A stretch of DNA of 64,000 nt from Micavibrio_B sp964633355 (GCA_964633355.1 CAZWGO010000010.1:5981-69980); one strand, 5' to 3'. Counted from the first letter of the stretch, positions 16,657-25,887 are shown. The notes: generated by a model from the sequence alone, not told the origin. Program-made: numbers and translations.

Positions 16657-17747
16657 GAATTCTTGTTTTATACAGAGCTATTCATAATACCGCTGGCGGC
16701 GTGGAGCGCATGTCAAATCTAATCATGAATCAGATGGTCGAACGCGGCCATCAAATAGAGCTTGTGACTTTAGATAAAAAAGATGCAACTTCATTTTATC
16801 CGCTCAATTCTTTTATCAAATGGCACAAACTGGAAAGTGGAGATACGCTACAAAAAGCAGATTTCTTTACCAGATTACAGCGTATTTTAAGTATCCGAAG
16901 AATTGTAAAAACATTTAAACCAGATGTTCTTCTCGCTTTTCAGGAAGCTTCGTTTCTGTCTGCAAGGCTATCTGTAATTGGATTGAACATTCCTGTTATC
17001 GCAGCAGAGCGCAACTCACCCTCCCGTTTTACTTTTATGGGTCTTAGCAAACGTCAACTTGCTTTCTTGTCATTTCGCTTTGCCCGATTTATTACTATTC
17101 AATCGTCTTCTTTTACTACTTATTATCCCAAGGGATTACACGATAAGATTAAAGTTATTCCCAATCCTGTTTTTCAGGTTGCCTCTTTTCCAGATATAAA
17201 AAAAGAAAAGATTATCTTATCGGTTGGACGCCTTGAGCATCAGAAGAACTTTCAGATTTTAATTCAGGCATTTGCGCAGATCGCTACAGCTTTTCCGGAT
17301 TGGACGCTTGTTATTATTGGTGAAGGAAAAGACCGCACCGAAATAGAAACTCTTGTTACAAATCTAAATTTAAAAAACAGGGTTATCTTACCAGGCCATA
17401 TCACCGATTTATCATCTTATTACCAAAAAGCTTCTGTTTTTTGTCTTTCATCTCTGTGGGAAGGATTCCCTAATTCATTGGCTGAAGCTCTTTCCTATGG
17501 TTTACCCTCTATAGGATTTCAGGACTGCGATGGAGTCCGTGATCTCATTAAAAACGGCAGAAATGGCATTTTAGCTGAAGGTAATGCTAATATTCCAAGC
17601 TTAACCAAAGTGCTTATAAAACTGCTTAATGATGAAAAACTTCGGGATGAAATGGGCCTTGAAGCGATTAGGTCCGTTCAAGGCTATCAACCCTCCTCTA
17701 TATTCGATCAATGGGAAGAGCTTCTTAAAGAAGCTTCTAGACTATGA
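16653..17747 (+). CDS. Glycosyltransferase family 4
   Basis: A 364-residue retaining GT-B transferase. The N-terminal domain begins MRILVLYRAIHNTAGGVERM, and the C-terminal donor-binding domain has SVGRLEHQKNF at about 190. The EX7E-type motif is visible around SSLWEGFPNSLAEAL, with the two glutamates spaced as expected. Cytosolic, acting on a lipid-linked glycan. ATGA overlaps at both ends place it in the four-gene operon. Related to the following gene. Confidence 0.93.
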   Translation: MRILVLYRAIHNTAGGVERMSNLIMNQMVERGHQIELVTLDKKDATSFYPLNSFIKWHKLESGDTLQKADFFTRLQRILSIRRIVKTFKPDVLLAFQEASFLSARLSVIGLNIPVIAAERNSPSRFTFMGLSKRQLAFLSFRFARFITIQSSSFTTYYPKGLHDKIKVIPNPVFQVASFPDIKKEKIILSVGRLEHQKNFQILIQAFAQIATAFPDWTLVIIGEGKDRTEIETLVTNLNLKNRVILPGHITDLSSYYQKASVFCLSSLWEGFPNSLAEALSYGLPSIGFQDCDGVRDLIKNGRNGILAEGNANIPSLTKVLIKLLNDEKLRDEMGLEAIRSVQGYQPSSIFDQWEELLKEASRL

Positions 17748-18844
17748 CTATATCGGGAATGAAACTGTTTTTTGTAATTAAGGCGCTCAACGGCATTGCC
17801 GGGGGGGCCGAGCGGGTATTGTGCATTATATCTTCAGAACTTGCGGATATGGGGCATGACGTTACAATTGTCAGCTTTGATCATACTAGCGAGAATACTT
17901 TTTATCCGCTGAGTCCAAATGTTAAGCGCATGATACTTGGCAAAAAAGATCCACGTCATAAATCGACAATACCAGAGATTATTTCACGAATGATAATAAT
18001 GAGACGCGTTATCCAACAGGAGCAGCCAGATGCCGTCATCGGCTTTATGCATAGTATATTCGTACCGCTCGCCCTCTCCCTGATCGGCACGAATATACCG
18101 GTTATCGCCAGCGAGCACATCGTTCCGCAATATTATAAACACAGGCGTCTGGAATTTCTGGCAATGCTCTTCAGTAGCTTCTTCGCCAAGAAAATTACTG
18201 TCCTGTCCAATCCCGTCAAAGAGCTATACCCCTCTTTTGTTCAGCCCAAGATGGTGATTGCGCCCAATCCTGTTTGTTGTTTCCCTCCAGTTGAAAATAG
18301 AGACAAGAAAAATATCATCCTGAATGTAGCAAGATTGGATGAACAGAAAGATCAGAAAACTCTTATCGATGCTTTTTCTATACTTGCGCCCCAATATCCG
18401 GACTGGAATTTGCGTATTATAGGTGAAGGAGAATTTCGTGGTTTACTTGAGAAACAAATAGAACAGTTAAGCCTGGAAAAAAGAATTGTTCTGCCGGGCA
18501 AAAATTCAGCCATTGAGCAGGAATATGCCCAGGCTGATATTTTCGTCCTATCATCTTTGTACGAAAGCTTTGGATTAGCCACGGCAGAAGCCATGTCATT
18601 TGGCTTGCCTGCAATTGGCTTTGTCGATTGCCCGGGCACGAATGAAATTATCGTGGATGGCCTAAACGGAATTTTGGCTTCTTCTGAAAATCGTGCTCAC
18701 GCGTTAGCTGACGCAATGGAAAAATTGATTGTGTCGCCTGAAATGCGCAACAACATGGGCAAGGAAGGTATTAAAAGTATAGAAATCTATAAACCGCGTT
18801 CTATCGCCCTAATCTGGGAAAACTTAATCCGTCAGGTTTTATAA
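17744..18844 (+). CDS. Glycosyltransferase family 4
   Basis: A 366-residue GT-B transferase similar in plan to the preceding gene: KLFFVIKALNGIAGGAERVL at the N-terminus, NVARLDEQKDQKTL at the donor domain, and SSLYESFGLATAEAMSFGLP carrying the EX7E glutamates. The start at 17744 overlaps the upstream stop; an internal ATG at 17759 is an alternative. Its 3' end overlaps the convergent epimerase gene by 13 bases. Confidence 0.92.
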   Translation: MTISGMKLFFVIKALNGIAGGAERVLCIISSELADMGHDVTIVSFDHTSENTFYPLSPNVKRMILGKKDPRHKSTIPEIISRMIIMRRVIQQEQPDAVIGFMHSIFVPLALSLIGTNIPVIASEHIVPQYYKHRRLEFLAMLFSSFFAKKITVLSNPVKELYPSFVQPKMVIAPNPVCCFPPVENRDKKNIILNVARLDEQKDQKTLIDAFSILAPQYPDWNLRIIGEGEFRGLLEKQIEQLSLEKRIVLPGKNSAIEQEYAQADIFVLSSLYESFGLATAEAMSFGLPAIGFVDCPGTNEIIVDGLNGILASSENRAHALADAMEKLIVSPEMRNNMGKEGIKSIEIYKPRSIALIWENLIRQVL

Positions 18845-19818
18845 TAATCTTTATACCATTCGACAAATTTTGGAATTCCGACATCAATGGAAGTCGTAGG
18901 CTGAAAACCGGTTATACGAGTCGTTTCTGTGATGTCAGCAAAAGTTTCCCTTACGTCTCCTTGCTGCATTTTCTGCATTTCCATCTCGGCTTTTTTGCCT
19001 ACCGCTTCTTCGACCACCTGAATAAAATCCAGCAGGTTCTCGCTTTTTTTGTTGCCAAGGTTGAGAATGCGATGGGACTTTTCTTTTTCAGGCACCGCAG
19101 CTAGAGATGCGATAACTCCGGATACAATATCGTCAATATAGGTAAAATCGCGCCTCATCTGTCCGTGATTGAATACTTTTAACTTTATGCCATCTATTAT
19201 CGACTTCGTAAAAATAAACGGCGCCATGTCAGGCCGTCCCCAAGGACCATACACAGTAAAAAACCTCAAACCTGTTTGAGGTAAAGAATATAAATTTGCA
19301 TAGGCTTCGCTCATTAATTCGTCACTTCTTTTTGTTGCCGCGTATAGCGATACCGGGTGATTTACCTCATCTTCAACGGCATATGGCAATTTGTGATTTT
19401 TCCCATAAACTGAGGAAGAACTTGCATATACTAAATGTTCAAAACCTTCAGTATAGCGACACATTTCTAAAACCGTTAAATGTCCCATACAATTACTAGT
19501 TATATATTCATATGGATTGACCAGGGAATAGCGGACACCTGCTTGTGCGGCCAGATGAATGACTTTGCGAAACGGTCCCTTTTCTTTCCACAAATTCTCC
19601 ATTTCATCCTTGCAGGAAATATCGATTTTTTTGAAAGAAAAATTTTCAAATTTTTCAAGCCGCTGTAAACGAGCCTGCTTCAAGGATGGGTCGTAATAGT
19701 TATTCAGGTTATCGATCCCGACAACCGTACGGCCTTCTTCCAACAAAGCCTTTGCTACATGGAAGCCAATAAAGCCCGCCGAGCCCGTTACCAGTATGGG
19801 ATCATTTATAGTCGTCAC
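18832..19818 (-). CDS. NAD-dependent nucleotide-sugar epimerase, UDP-glucuronate 4-epimerase-like
   Basis: A 328-residue extended short-chain dehydrogenase. The NAD motif TGSAGFIGFHVA is at about 11-22, and GIDNLNNYYDPSLKQARL matches the UDP-glucuronate/galacturonate 4-epimerase subgroup. The catalytic residues are the S-S-S-V-Y-G segment and YAATK. It probably supplies UDP-galacturonate or a related sugar to the adjacent glycosyltransferases. The exact substrate cannot be fixed from sequence alone. Convergent with the GT4 gene. Confidence 0.88.
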   Translation of the reverse strand: MTTINDPILVTGSAGFIGFHVAKALLEEGRTVVGIDNLNNYYDPSLKQARLQRLEKFENFSFKKIDISCKDEMENLWKEKGPFRKVIHLAAQAGVRYSLVNPYEYITSNCMGHLTVLEMCRYTEGFEHLVYASSSSVYGKNHKLPYAVEDEVNHPVSLYAATKRSDELMSEAYANLYSLPQTGLRFFTVYGPWGRPDMAPFIFTKSIIDGIKLKVFNHGQMRRDFTYIDDIVSGVIASLAAVPEKEKSHRILNLGNKKSENLLDFIQVVEEAVGKKAEMEMQKMQQGDVRETFADITETTRITGFQPTTSIDVGIPKFVEWYKDYYKT

Positions 19819-19871
19819 GCAAATCTCCTGTTATTCATGCCTGTTATAAAAAGATTACGGGTAAAATGCCA

Positions 19872-20354
19872 CTAAGCTTTATTGGGCTTGAAGGTCAAAG
19901 CGACACCATTAATACAATATCGCAATCCCGTGGGCTTGGGCCCGTCTTCGAAAACATGCCCTAAATGCCCGCCGCAGGTAGCGCAGTGGACCTCGACGCG
20001 CTCAATCAATAATTTACGGTCTGTCGTCGTTCCGATCGCTTTTTGATGGATAGGCTGAAAAAAAGATGGCCATCCGGTATGGCTGTCAAACTTTGCTGTA
20101 GAGGAAAAAAGCTCCGTATTACAGCCCGCACAGAAAAATACCCCTTGTCGGTACTCGTTATTTAAGGGCGAGGTAAAAGGCATCTCGGTCGCTTCATGCC
20201 TTAAAACGTTATAGGCGTCCTTGCTTAATTTTTCTTTCCATTCTTCATCACTAAAAGAAACTGGAAAGATTTCCGAAGCGGCAAAAGCCTGCCTATCTAG
20301 GAATAAAATAAAGCCTGTTGCCGTCATTAATTTTAAAAGATCGCGCCTTTTCAT
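19872..20354 (-). CDS. msrB: Peptide-methionine (R)-S-oxide reductase, exported
   Basis: MsrB reduces the R form of methionine sulfoxide in proteins. The 160-residue protein has the catalytic cysteine C147 in GLRYCINGVAL and zinc ligands C75, C78, C124 and C127. The N-terminus MKRRDLLKLM with a hydrophobic stretch ending AFA looks like a twin-arginine signal, so it probably acts in the periplasm. A resolving cysteine is not obvious near residue 93, where Ser91 and His92 lie. It is transcribed divergently from the EF-hand operon. Confidence 0.92.
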   Translation of the reverse strand: MKRRDLLKLMTATGFILFLDRQAFAASEIFPVSFSDEEWKEKLSKDAYNVLRHEATEMPFTSPLNNEYRQGVFFCAGCNTELFSSTAKFDSHTGWPSFFQPIHQKAIGTTTDRKLLIERVEVHCATCGGHLGHVFEDGPKPTGLRYCINGVALTFKPNKA

Positions 20355-20521
20355 GTCAGTTTCCTCTTACTTACCCTTAATATATGCCGATTATCTTCCA
20401 AATAACGCCTAAATTTACTAAATCATTGTAATAAATAAGAAATTATTTATTTTCTGAACGGGGGATGTTTCGATAAGGCTGCGTTATACTTTTATCAACA
20501 CAATAACAAAGGAAGACTTTT

Positions 20522-20869
20522 ATGAAGAAATTTATAGCTCCCTTGATGGCAACGGCTCTTATTTTTGCTGGAAGCGCAGCTTTCGCTGAAGATGCCCCGA
20601 AGTCTGATAGAAAACCGCCTCACGACCGTTTTAAAGAAGCCGACGAAAACGCCGATGGCTTTCTGACTAAGGAAGAAATGAAAAAAGGCCAGGAAAAACG
20701 CCTTGATGAAATGTTCACACGCACCGATGTCGATAAAGACGGCAAACTTTCTCCGGAAGAAATGAAAAAAGGCCGTGAGGAGATGAGAAAAAAATGGAAG
20801 GAACGCCGAGCAGCCCATAAAGAAGGCGAAGCTCCAAAAGACGCCCCTCCACCACCGGAAGGTGAATAA
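20522..20869 (+). CDS. Exported two-EF-hand calcium-binding protein
   Basis: A 115-residue protein with a signal peptide (cut likely after AAFA, residue 22) and two canonical EF-hand loops, D41-E52 and D69-E80, with Asp/Asn at positions 1, 3 and 5 and Glu at 12. The C-terminus is rich in Lys/Glu/Pro. It is likely periplasmic. A clear AAGGAAGA ribosome site precedes the ATG. It sits 11 bases upstream of an ECF sigma factor gene and is likely cotranscribed with it. Confidence 0.85.
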   Translation: MKKFIAPLMATALIFAGSAAFAEDAPKSDRKPPHDRFKEADENADGFLTKEEMKKGQEKRLDEMFTRTDVDKDGKLSPEEMKKGREEMRKKWKERRAAHKEGEAPKDAPPPPEGE

Positions 20870-20880
20870 ATAACTTTAAG

Positions 20881-21450
20881 ATGAAAGACCATATTGATCT
20901 TAATCATCTAATGGAACGTGCAGCGAAAGGCGATCAAATCGCCTTTCGTGAGCTTTCCCGCGCGCTTGGGCAAAAGATTTTCCTGATGAGCGTGCGCTTA
21001 TTAAACGGCGACCGTGCCGCAGCCGAAGATATTGTGCAAACAGTTTTGATCAAGCTTTGGCAAAACGCACCGAAATGGGAAGCCAGAGGTTCCGTCTCTG
21101 CCTATGTCAGCCGCATGACATATTCGAGTTGCATGGATTTGCACCGCTCGAAAATAAAGACGACTGAGTTACCCGAAACATTACCTGTCGAAGAGACCGC
21201 AACGGTTATGATTTTCGAAAAGGAAAAAAGAAAGATTTTATTGAAGATGCTGGATCAACTGCCGGAACGCCAGAAAGAAGCCATTCTACTGACTTATTTT
21301 CACGAAGAAAAAAGATCAGATGTCGCCAAGGCCCTTAATACAACTGAAAAAGCAGTTGAGCATCTTGTTGCAAGAGGTATTAAAACTTTAGGTGAGATAG
21401 TTCCCGCCTCATTAAAGGAGAAAGACAATGGACGCCACGAAGCTGTTTGA
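20881..21450 (+). CDS. ECF-type RNA polymerase sigma factor
   Basis: A 189-residue sigma-70 family protein of ECF size. Region 2 covers about 15-90, with GDRAAAEDIVQTVLIKLW and the WEARGSVSAYVSRMTY stretch. Region 4 is a helix-turn-helix at about 120-175, containing LPERQKEAILLTYFHEEKRS and NTTEKAVEHLVARG. Its last 23 bases overlap the following small membrane-protein gene, as is usual for sigma and anti-sigma pairs. I could not identify its promoter class. Confidence 0.9.
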   Translation: MKDHIDLNHLMERAAKGDQIAFRELSRALGQKIFLMSVRLLNGDRAAAEDIVQTVLIKLWQNAPKWEARGSVSAYVSRMTYSSCMDLHRSKIKTTELPETLPVEETATVMIFEKEKRKILLKMLDQLPERQKEAILLTYFHEEKRSDVAKALNTTEKAVEHLVARGIKTLGEIVPASLKEKDNGRHEAV

Positions 21451-21721
21451 CGGACACAAAATAGAGCCTATAGATCCTGCGAAACTCGATTTCATGATTG
21501 AGCATGCGCTTGCTCATCCGCAAATCAAAATCCCTGCTAATGAGAATAACCGCAGCTTTCGCCGCGCTTTGGCTATAGCCGCGGCCCTTGTTATGGCGAT
21601 TACGTTCAGCCTGCAATATATGCCTGCTACCATGCCAGATCTGGCTTCAGATGATAGCGGAGAAATCTATGATGAAATCTCAGACCTGATCATCCTAGAA
21701 ACCATGAACGATCTTAGCTAA
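21428..21721 (+). CDS. Small membrane protein, candidate anti-sigma factor
   Basis: A 97-residue protein with one membrane helix (about residues 46-63), a cytoplasmic N-terminus and a short acidic periplasmic tail. I do not recognise the family. Overlap with the sigma gene and the N-in single-pass topology make an anti-sigma role likely but unproven; there is no zinc-binding HxxxCxxC motif. Its TAA abuts the TAA of the convergent asd gene with no gap. Confidence 0.75.
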   Translation: MDATKLFDGHKIEPIDPAKLDFMIEHALAHPQIKIPANENNRSFRRALAIAAALVMAITFSLQYMPATMPDLASDDSGEIYDEISDLIILETMNDLS

Positions 21722-22738
21722 TTACTTTTTCAGGTAATCTTTGATCAAAAGCTCGGCAATCTGTACTGCGTTCAATGCCGCGCCTTTGCGTAGATTATCC
21801 GACACGCACCAGAAATTAATGCCATTTTCGACACTCGGGTCTTCTCGCAGTCGGCTAATGAACACAGAATCCTCACCCTGAACTTCAACAGGTGTTACAA
21901 AAGACATTTCACTTTCCAGATCAATGAGCGTCACACCCTTAGCTTTCTGCAGGGCCTTGCGGGCATCTTGCAGAGTCACTTCAGATTCGAATTCGACATT
22001 GACCATTTCCGAGTGACCGATGAAGACAGGCACGCGAACACAATTGGCGCAAACTTTGATTTTTGGATCGAGAATTTTCTTGGTCTCGACGACCATCTTC
22101 CATTCTTCTTTCGTCATGCGATCGTCCATGAAACTATCGATCTGCGGGATGACGTTGAAAGCGATCTGCTTGGTAAAAATATCAGGCTCTTTGTTTGAAT
22201 TCATATAGATACTGCGCGTCTGGTTGAATAATTCATCCATTGCTTCTTTGCCTGCGCCGGAGACTGACTGGTAAGTCGAGACGACCACGCGCTTAATGGG
22301 CGCAAATTCATGCAAAGGCTTGAGTGCAACGACCATCTGAATGGTAGAACAATTCGGATTGGCGATAATATTTTTCTTGGTGTATCCAGCAATAGCCTCC
22401 GGATTGACTTCCGGCACGACGAGCGGCACATCAGGGTCCATGCGGAAATGGCTGGTATTGTCGATAATGACAGCCCCTGCAGCAGCAGCTCTTGGCGCAA
22501 AGTCCGCCGAAATTTTGGCACCGGCAGAGGATAGTACGATGTCAATGCCTTTGAAATCCTGAAGCGCCAGATCGACTATTTTCAAGTCCTTGTCGCCGTA
22601 GGCAACGGTTTTACCAGCTGAACGCGCGGAAGCCATGGGAATGATCTCGCTAACCGGAAAATTGCGCTCGACCAAAATGGCCATCATTTCGCGTCCGACA
22701 TTTCCACTCGCTCCGACAACAGCAATTTTATATGACAT
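21722..22738 (-). CDS. asd: Aspartate-semialdehyde dehydrogenase
   Basis: Asd reduces aspartyl phosphate to aspartate semialdehyde, the branch point to lysine, diaminopimelate, threonine and methionine. The NADP motif VGASGNVGREM is at about 8-18 and the catalytic cysteine lies in NPNCSTIQ. Size, 338 residues from the ATG at 22738, fits the family. I prefer that ATG to a TTG three codons upstream because AAGG is correctly spaced before it and MSYKIAVVGASG is the usual N-terminus. Confidence 0.96.
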   Translation of the reverse strand: MSYKIAVVGASGNVGREMMAILVERNFPVSEIIPMASARSAGKTVAYGDKDLKIVDLALQDFKGIDIVLSSAGAKISADFAPRAAAAGAVIIDNTSHFRMDPDVPLVVPEVNPEAIAGYTKKNIIANPNCSTIQMVVALKPLHEFAPIKRVVVSTYQSVSGAGKEAMDELFNQTRSIYMNSNKEPDIFTKQIAFNVIPQIDSFMDDRMTKEEWKMVVETKKILDPKIKVCANCVRVPVFIGHSEMVNVEFESEVTLQDARKALQKAKGVTLIDLESEMSFVTPVEVQGEDSVFISRLREDPSVENGINFWCVSDNLRKGAALNAVQIAELLIKDYLKK

Positions 22739-22833
22739 TTTCAGCAACCTTATTCTTTGGATATTCGTTTTACGCCTTATCTGTGCTAGGTTGAAACGCT
22801 TAAGTCAAGAACTCCTGTTTTCCCGACCTTCAA

Positions 22834-25095
22834 ATGACCGATTTTTCTCAAAACCAGACCTTATTTGATTTTAGTCCATTGGGAATAATGGTCGTCCTGA
22901 AAGATCGCCAAAAACTTAAAATTCTTTACAGGAATGATTTTTTCAAGGATTTGGCACGCGGCCGAAATCAGGACGATAATCTTGTCGATTTCTGGACGGG
23001 GAAACACGGCAGAGAACTTGCTAAAAGTCTCGCCAGTCCCATTCTGCCTGAAAGCACAACTATCAATTTTAACTCCACTTGGCTGAAACTTACCTTTCAG
23101 GAAGGCTTCTGGAAGAATCAGGACGCCATTTTAATATGGGCGGATAACATATCAGGCATCAAAGAAAGTGAAGCGTCGCTGCAGAAAGCTGTCGCCGATG
23201 CCGACGCCGCCGCAGAATCAAAGTCGAATTTTCTCGCGACAATGAGCCATGAAATGAGAACGCCGATGCAATCGGTCTTCGGTCTTCTAGAATTGATTGC
23301 TTTGGAAAAACCTTCGCAGACTATTACTGAAATGATCACTATCGCCAAGAATTCCGCCAGCGGCATGCTGGAAATTCTGGATGATATTCTTGATCTAGCC
23401 AAAATGGATGCTGATAAAATGGAGCTTGACATGTTCGAAGTTCCAGTACGCACTCTCGCCCGCGGGGTTTTAGAAGCTTTATCTGTCAAGGTGCACGGCA
23501 AGCCGGTTGAATTGATCGACGATATTGAGAAAGAAGTACCTTTCGTGATTGTCGGCGATCCCAAAAGATTGCGTCAGATACTCATTAATCTAACCGGTAA
23601 TGCTCTTAAATTTACCCAACAGGGCTTCGTCAAAATACGCATTACGACAGCGACACAGCATATTCCTAAAAGACAAAAAGGCCTGAATCTTCGCTTCGAA
23701 ATAAGCGATAGCGGTATCGGCATGAGCGAGGCCGTATTGTCGAAACTGTTTGGAAATTTTGCACAGGCCGATAGTTCAACCGCAAGGAAATTTGGCGGCA
23801 CGGGGCTTGGATTGTCTATTTCTAAAAAGCTTGTCGAACTCATGAACGGTAAGATAGGCGTTGAAAGCAAGGAAGGCGAAGGCTCGACATTCTGGTTCGA
23901 AATCCCGACTGAAGAAATCACCCAGACATCCTCTGTACTGGAAATGCCCGATTTAAGCGGCCTTTCGATATTATCTGTTGAGGATCATCCGCAAGGGGCA
24001 AAAGAAATTGTCAACTCACTCCGTTCAATGGGAGCGACCGTTGAGTCGGTTGCGACATATGCGGACGCTCTGCAACTGGTTAAGCGCCGCCCATTCGATG
24101 TCGGCGTGATCGATCAGGGGCTTCCGGACGGACTTGGTGTCGATCTTATCCGCGAGATACTGGAAATAAGACCCTTTATGGGCATGTTTATGTATACAGT
24201 GCGCGACGATGTCGGACTACAGCACAGCCTGCAAAGTCTCGGTGTAAAATATGTTGTAAAACCCGCAAGCCGACTGGGCCTTGGGCAAAGCGTTCTGGAA
24301 GCTGCAACCAAATCTGCTCTATTCGAAATTGACGGGCCGCGCAGGTTACTCATTGCCGAAGACACTTTAAGCGTTCAGGATTTATTGAGGCGTCAACTTA
24401 AAACCTTGGGAACTGATGCCCAGATCGTTTCAAACGGTCGCGAAGCAATTGACGCCCTGGCAACAGGGCAATATGGAATCTTGTTTACCGATCTGCATAT
24501 GCCAGAAATGGATGGATATGAACTTGTAAAAGCTATCCGGCAACAAGAAGCCATTAGCGGTAAACATATGCCAGTGATCGTTATGACTGCAGACGTTCAA
24601 ATGGCACAGCGCCAGGTTTATCTCGATCACGGCTTCGATGAATGTTTGTTAAAGCCGGTTTCGCTCGGACATTTTAAACGCCTGCTGATACGATGGGGTT
24701 TACTGAAAGACAGTCAGGAACAGATCGACCCATCAATTCCTATCGTTGCCACAAGTAATGGGAACAGTGCCATCGATATGCAAGCGTTGATCGAACAGAT
24801 GGGAGCCTTTGATGAGTCGGCTAAGGAAATGCTCGGCTTTTTTGTCGATATGACATTGCCCCTTATTCTGAAACTTAATCAGTCGGCCCAAGACAACAAT
24901 GCCAAAGAAGTTGCCGAAATTGCCCACTCGCTAAAAGGTTCGGCACGATCAGCCTGCGCGACAAGACTCGGAAACATAACTTCTGACATTCAGGACGAAG
25001 CGGAAAAAGGCATAATTAATTTAACATTGGTGACAGACGCTGTATCTGAATTTGATAATGTCAAGGCATCAATTGAGGCGATCATAAAGTCCTAG
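22834..25095 (+). CDS. Hybrid sensor histidine kinase (PAS-HisKA-HATPase-REC-REC-HPt)
   Basis: A 753-residue soluble phosphorelay kinase without membrane helices. Order: a PAS-like region (about 8-110), a coiled coil, HisKA with the phospho-histidine H139 in ATMSHEMRTPM, and HATPase with N, G1 (DSGIGM) and G2 (GGTGLGLSI) boxes. Two receivers follow with aspartates in VIDQGLPDG and FTDLHMPEMDG, then an HPt domain with its histidine in EIAHSLKGSAR. It senses something cytosolic. The gene is divergent from asd and its stop overlaps the convergent pilin-like gene in the palindrome CTAG. Its output partner is not evident. Confidence 0.93.
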   Translation: MTDFSQNQTLFDFSPLGIMVVLKDRQKLKILYRNDFFKDLARGRNQDDNLVDFWTGKHGRELAKSLASPILPESTTINFNSTWLKLTFQEGFWKNQDAILIWADNISGIKESEASLQKAVADADAAAESKSNFLATMSHEMRTPMQSVFGLLELIALEKPSQTITEMITIAKNSASGMLEILDDILDLAKMDADKMELDMFEVPVRTLARGVLEALSVKVHGKPVELIDDIEKEVPFVIVGDPKRLRQILINLTGNALKFTQQGFVKIRITTATQHIPKRQKGLNLRFEISDSGIGMSEAVLSKLFGNFAQADSSTARKFGGTGLGLSISKKLVELMNGKIGVESKEGEGSTFWFEIPTEEITQTSSVLEMPDLSGLSILSVEDHPQGAKEIVNSLRSMGATVESVATYADALQLVKRRPFDVGVIDQGLPDGLGVDLIREILEIRPFMGMFMYTVRDDVGLQHSLQSLGVKYVVKPASRLGLGQSVLEAATKSALFEIDGPRRLLIAEDTLSVQDLLRRQLKTLGTDAQIVSNGREAIDALATGQYGILFTDLHMPEMDGYELVKAIRQQEAISGKHMPVIVMTADVQMAQRQVYLDHGFDECLLKPVSLGHFKRLLIRWGLLKDSQEQIDPSIPIVATSNGNSAIDMQALIEQMGAFDESAKEMLGFFVDMTLPLILKLNQSAQDNNAKEVAEIAHSLKGSARSACATRLGNITSDIQDEAEKGIINLTLVTDAVSEFDNVKASIEAIIKS

Positions 25096-25811
25096 TCCGG
25101 ACAACCCGCCTCTTTACCAACCGATGTCGATTTATGAATGACCCAGTAGCGGAAACATCTATTACCGCTCAAACATTTTCGTACAGCTGACGCGCCACCT
25201 GTCGTATCCGAACTTATATTGACCTCCCCAGCGGTAGCATCAATGATATCCGCCTCGCATTTAGAGTATTTCGCGTCGAGCTTGGTCAGAGCTGATACAA
25301 TGTAAGAGTCCGTTTTATTCGTGCTCGTGAAAAAGAAAATTCCGTCCGCGCCGTTATAATATTCCCATTCGCCGAATAGATTTGGCGGCGGCGGCAGAGA
25401 ACGGCCCGAAGAGCTGCCAAAAAGTAGCGCATGGTTCTTGCGCGTTGCCCCAGTCCCGCCTGGATTTCCCGGACAGCGTATATAACGTACGCTATTATCT
25501 GTAGACGCTGCAGGCGTTGACGTTGAGAAATAAGTATCCTTGGGATTGATCGGATAAGGAGCATTCTTCTGCTCGGTTGATGTCAGCGAGGAATCTTGAT
25601 CTGGATAGCTTAAAACGCATTCCTGGATAGAAGATGAGATAAGACTGACTTGGCTCGAAACTTCAGTGATCAGATTAGTCGAGTTCTGCGCCTGGCTTTG
25701 CTGGCTGGCCGGCTCCATGAGAGAAGCTGTTAGAACAGCCAACAAAGCAATAGCGACCAGAATGTAAACCAGCGCACTGCCTGATGAATTTTTGATATGC
25801 TTTGTGGACAT
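25092..25811 (-). CDS. Pilin-like protein with N-terminal hydrophobic helix
   Basis: About 239 residues. The N-terminus has the class of prepilin-like signals: a short basic leader ending SSGS, then ALVYILVAIALLAVLTAS. There is no Glu at position 5 of the presumed mature protein. The globular part has several cysteines (near CVLSYP, IRCPG, SKCEAD, RKCLSG, RCFRYW, AGCPD) that could form disulfides. The ATG at 25811 is preferred to one at 25823, which directly abuts its own ribosome-like sequence. Last gene of the pilus-type operon, likely a minor pilin or tip component. Confidence 0.75.
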   Translation of the reverse strand: MSTKHIKNSSGSALVYILVAIALLAVLTASLMEPASQQSQAQNSTNLITEVSSQVSLISSSIQECVLSYPDQDSSLTSTEQKNAPYPINPKDTYFSTSTPAASTDNSVRYIRCPGNPGGTGATRKNHALLFGSSSGRSLPPPPNLFGEWEYYNGADGIFFFTSTNKTDSYIVSALTKLDAKYSKCEADIIDATAGEVNISSDTTGGASAVRKCLSGNRCFRYWVIHKSTSVGKEAGCPD

Positions 25812-25837
25812 TCTATCTTCCATCCTTCTTTTAAAGC

Positions 25838-25866
25838 AAAGGCCCGGAGCAAAGCTCCGAGCCTTT
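25838..25866 (-). terminator. Strong stem-loop between the two pilin-like genes
   Basis: A 13-bp stem (AAAGGCTCGGAGC paired with GCTCCGGGCCTTT, one G-T pair) with a 3-base loop. The downstream sequence on the minus strand is only partly U-rich, so it may act as a partial terminator or as a 3' stabiliser of the upstream pilin-like mRNA. This would give different levels of the two pilin-like proteins. Confidence 0.6.
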
Positions 25867-25887
25867 TAAACCAGAGTTTATAATGCC

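Noticed and set aside
20455..20486. EcfG-type promoter (GAAC and CGTT) before the EF-hand gene
   Set aside because: The spacing is 22 bases instead of 16-17, and a TATACT further on lacks a matching -35; not enough for a call.
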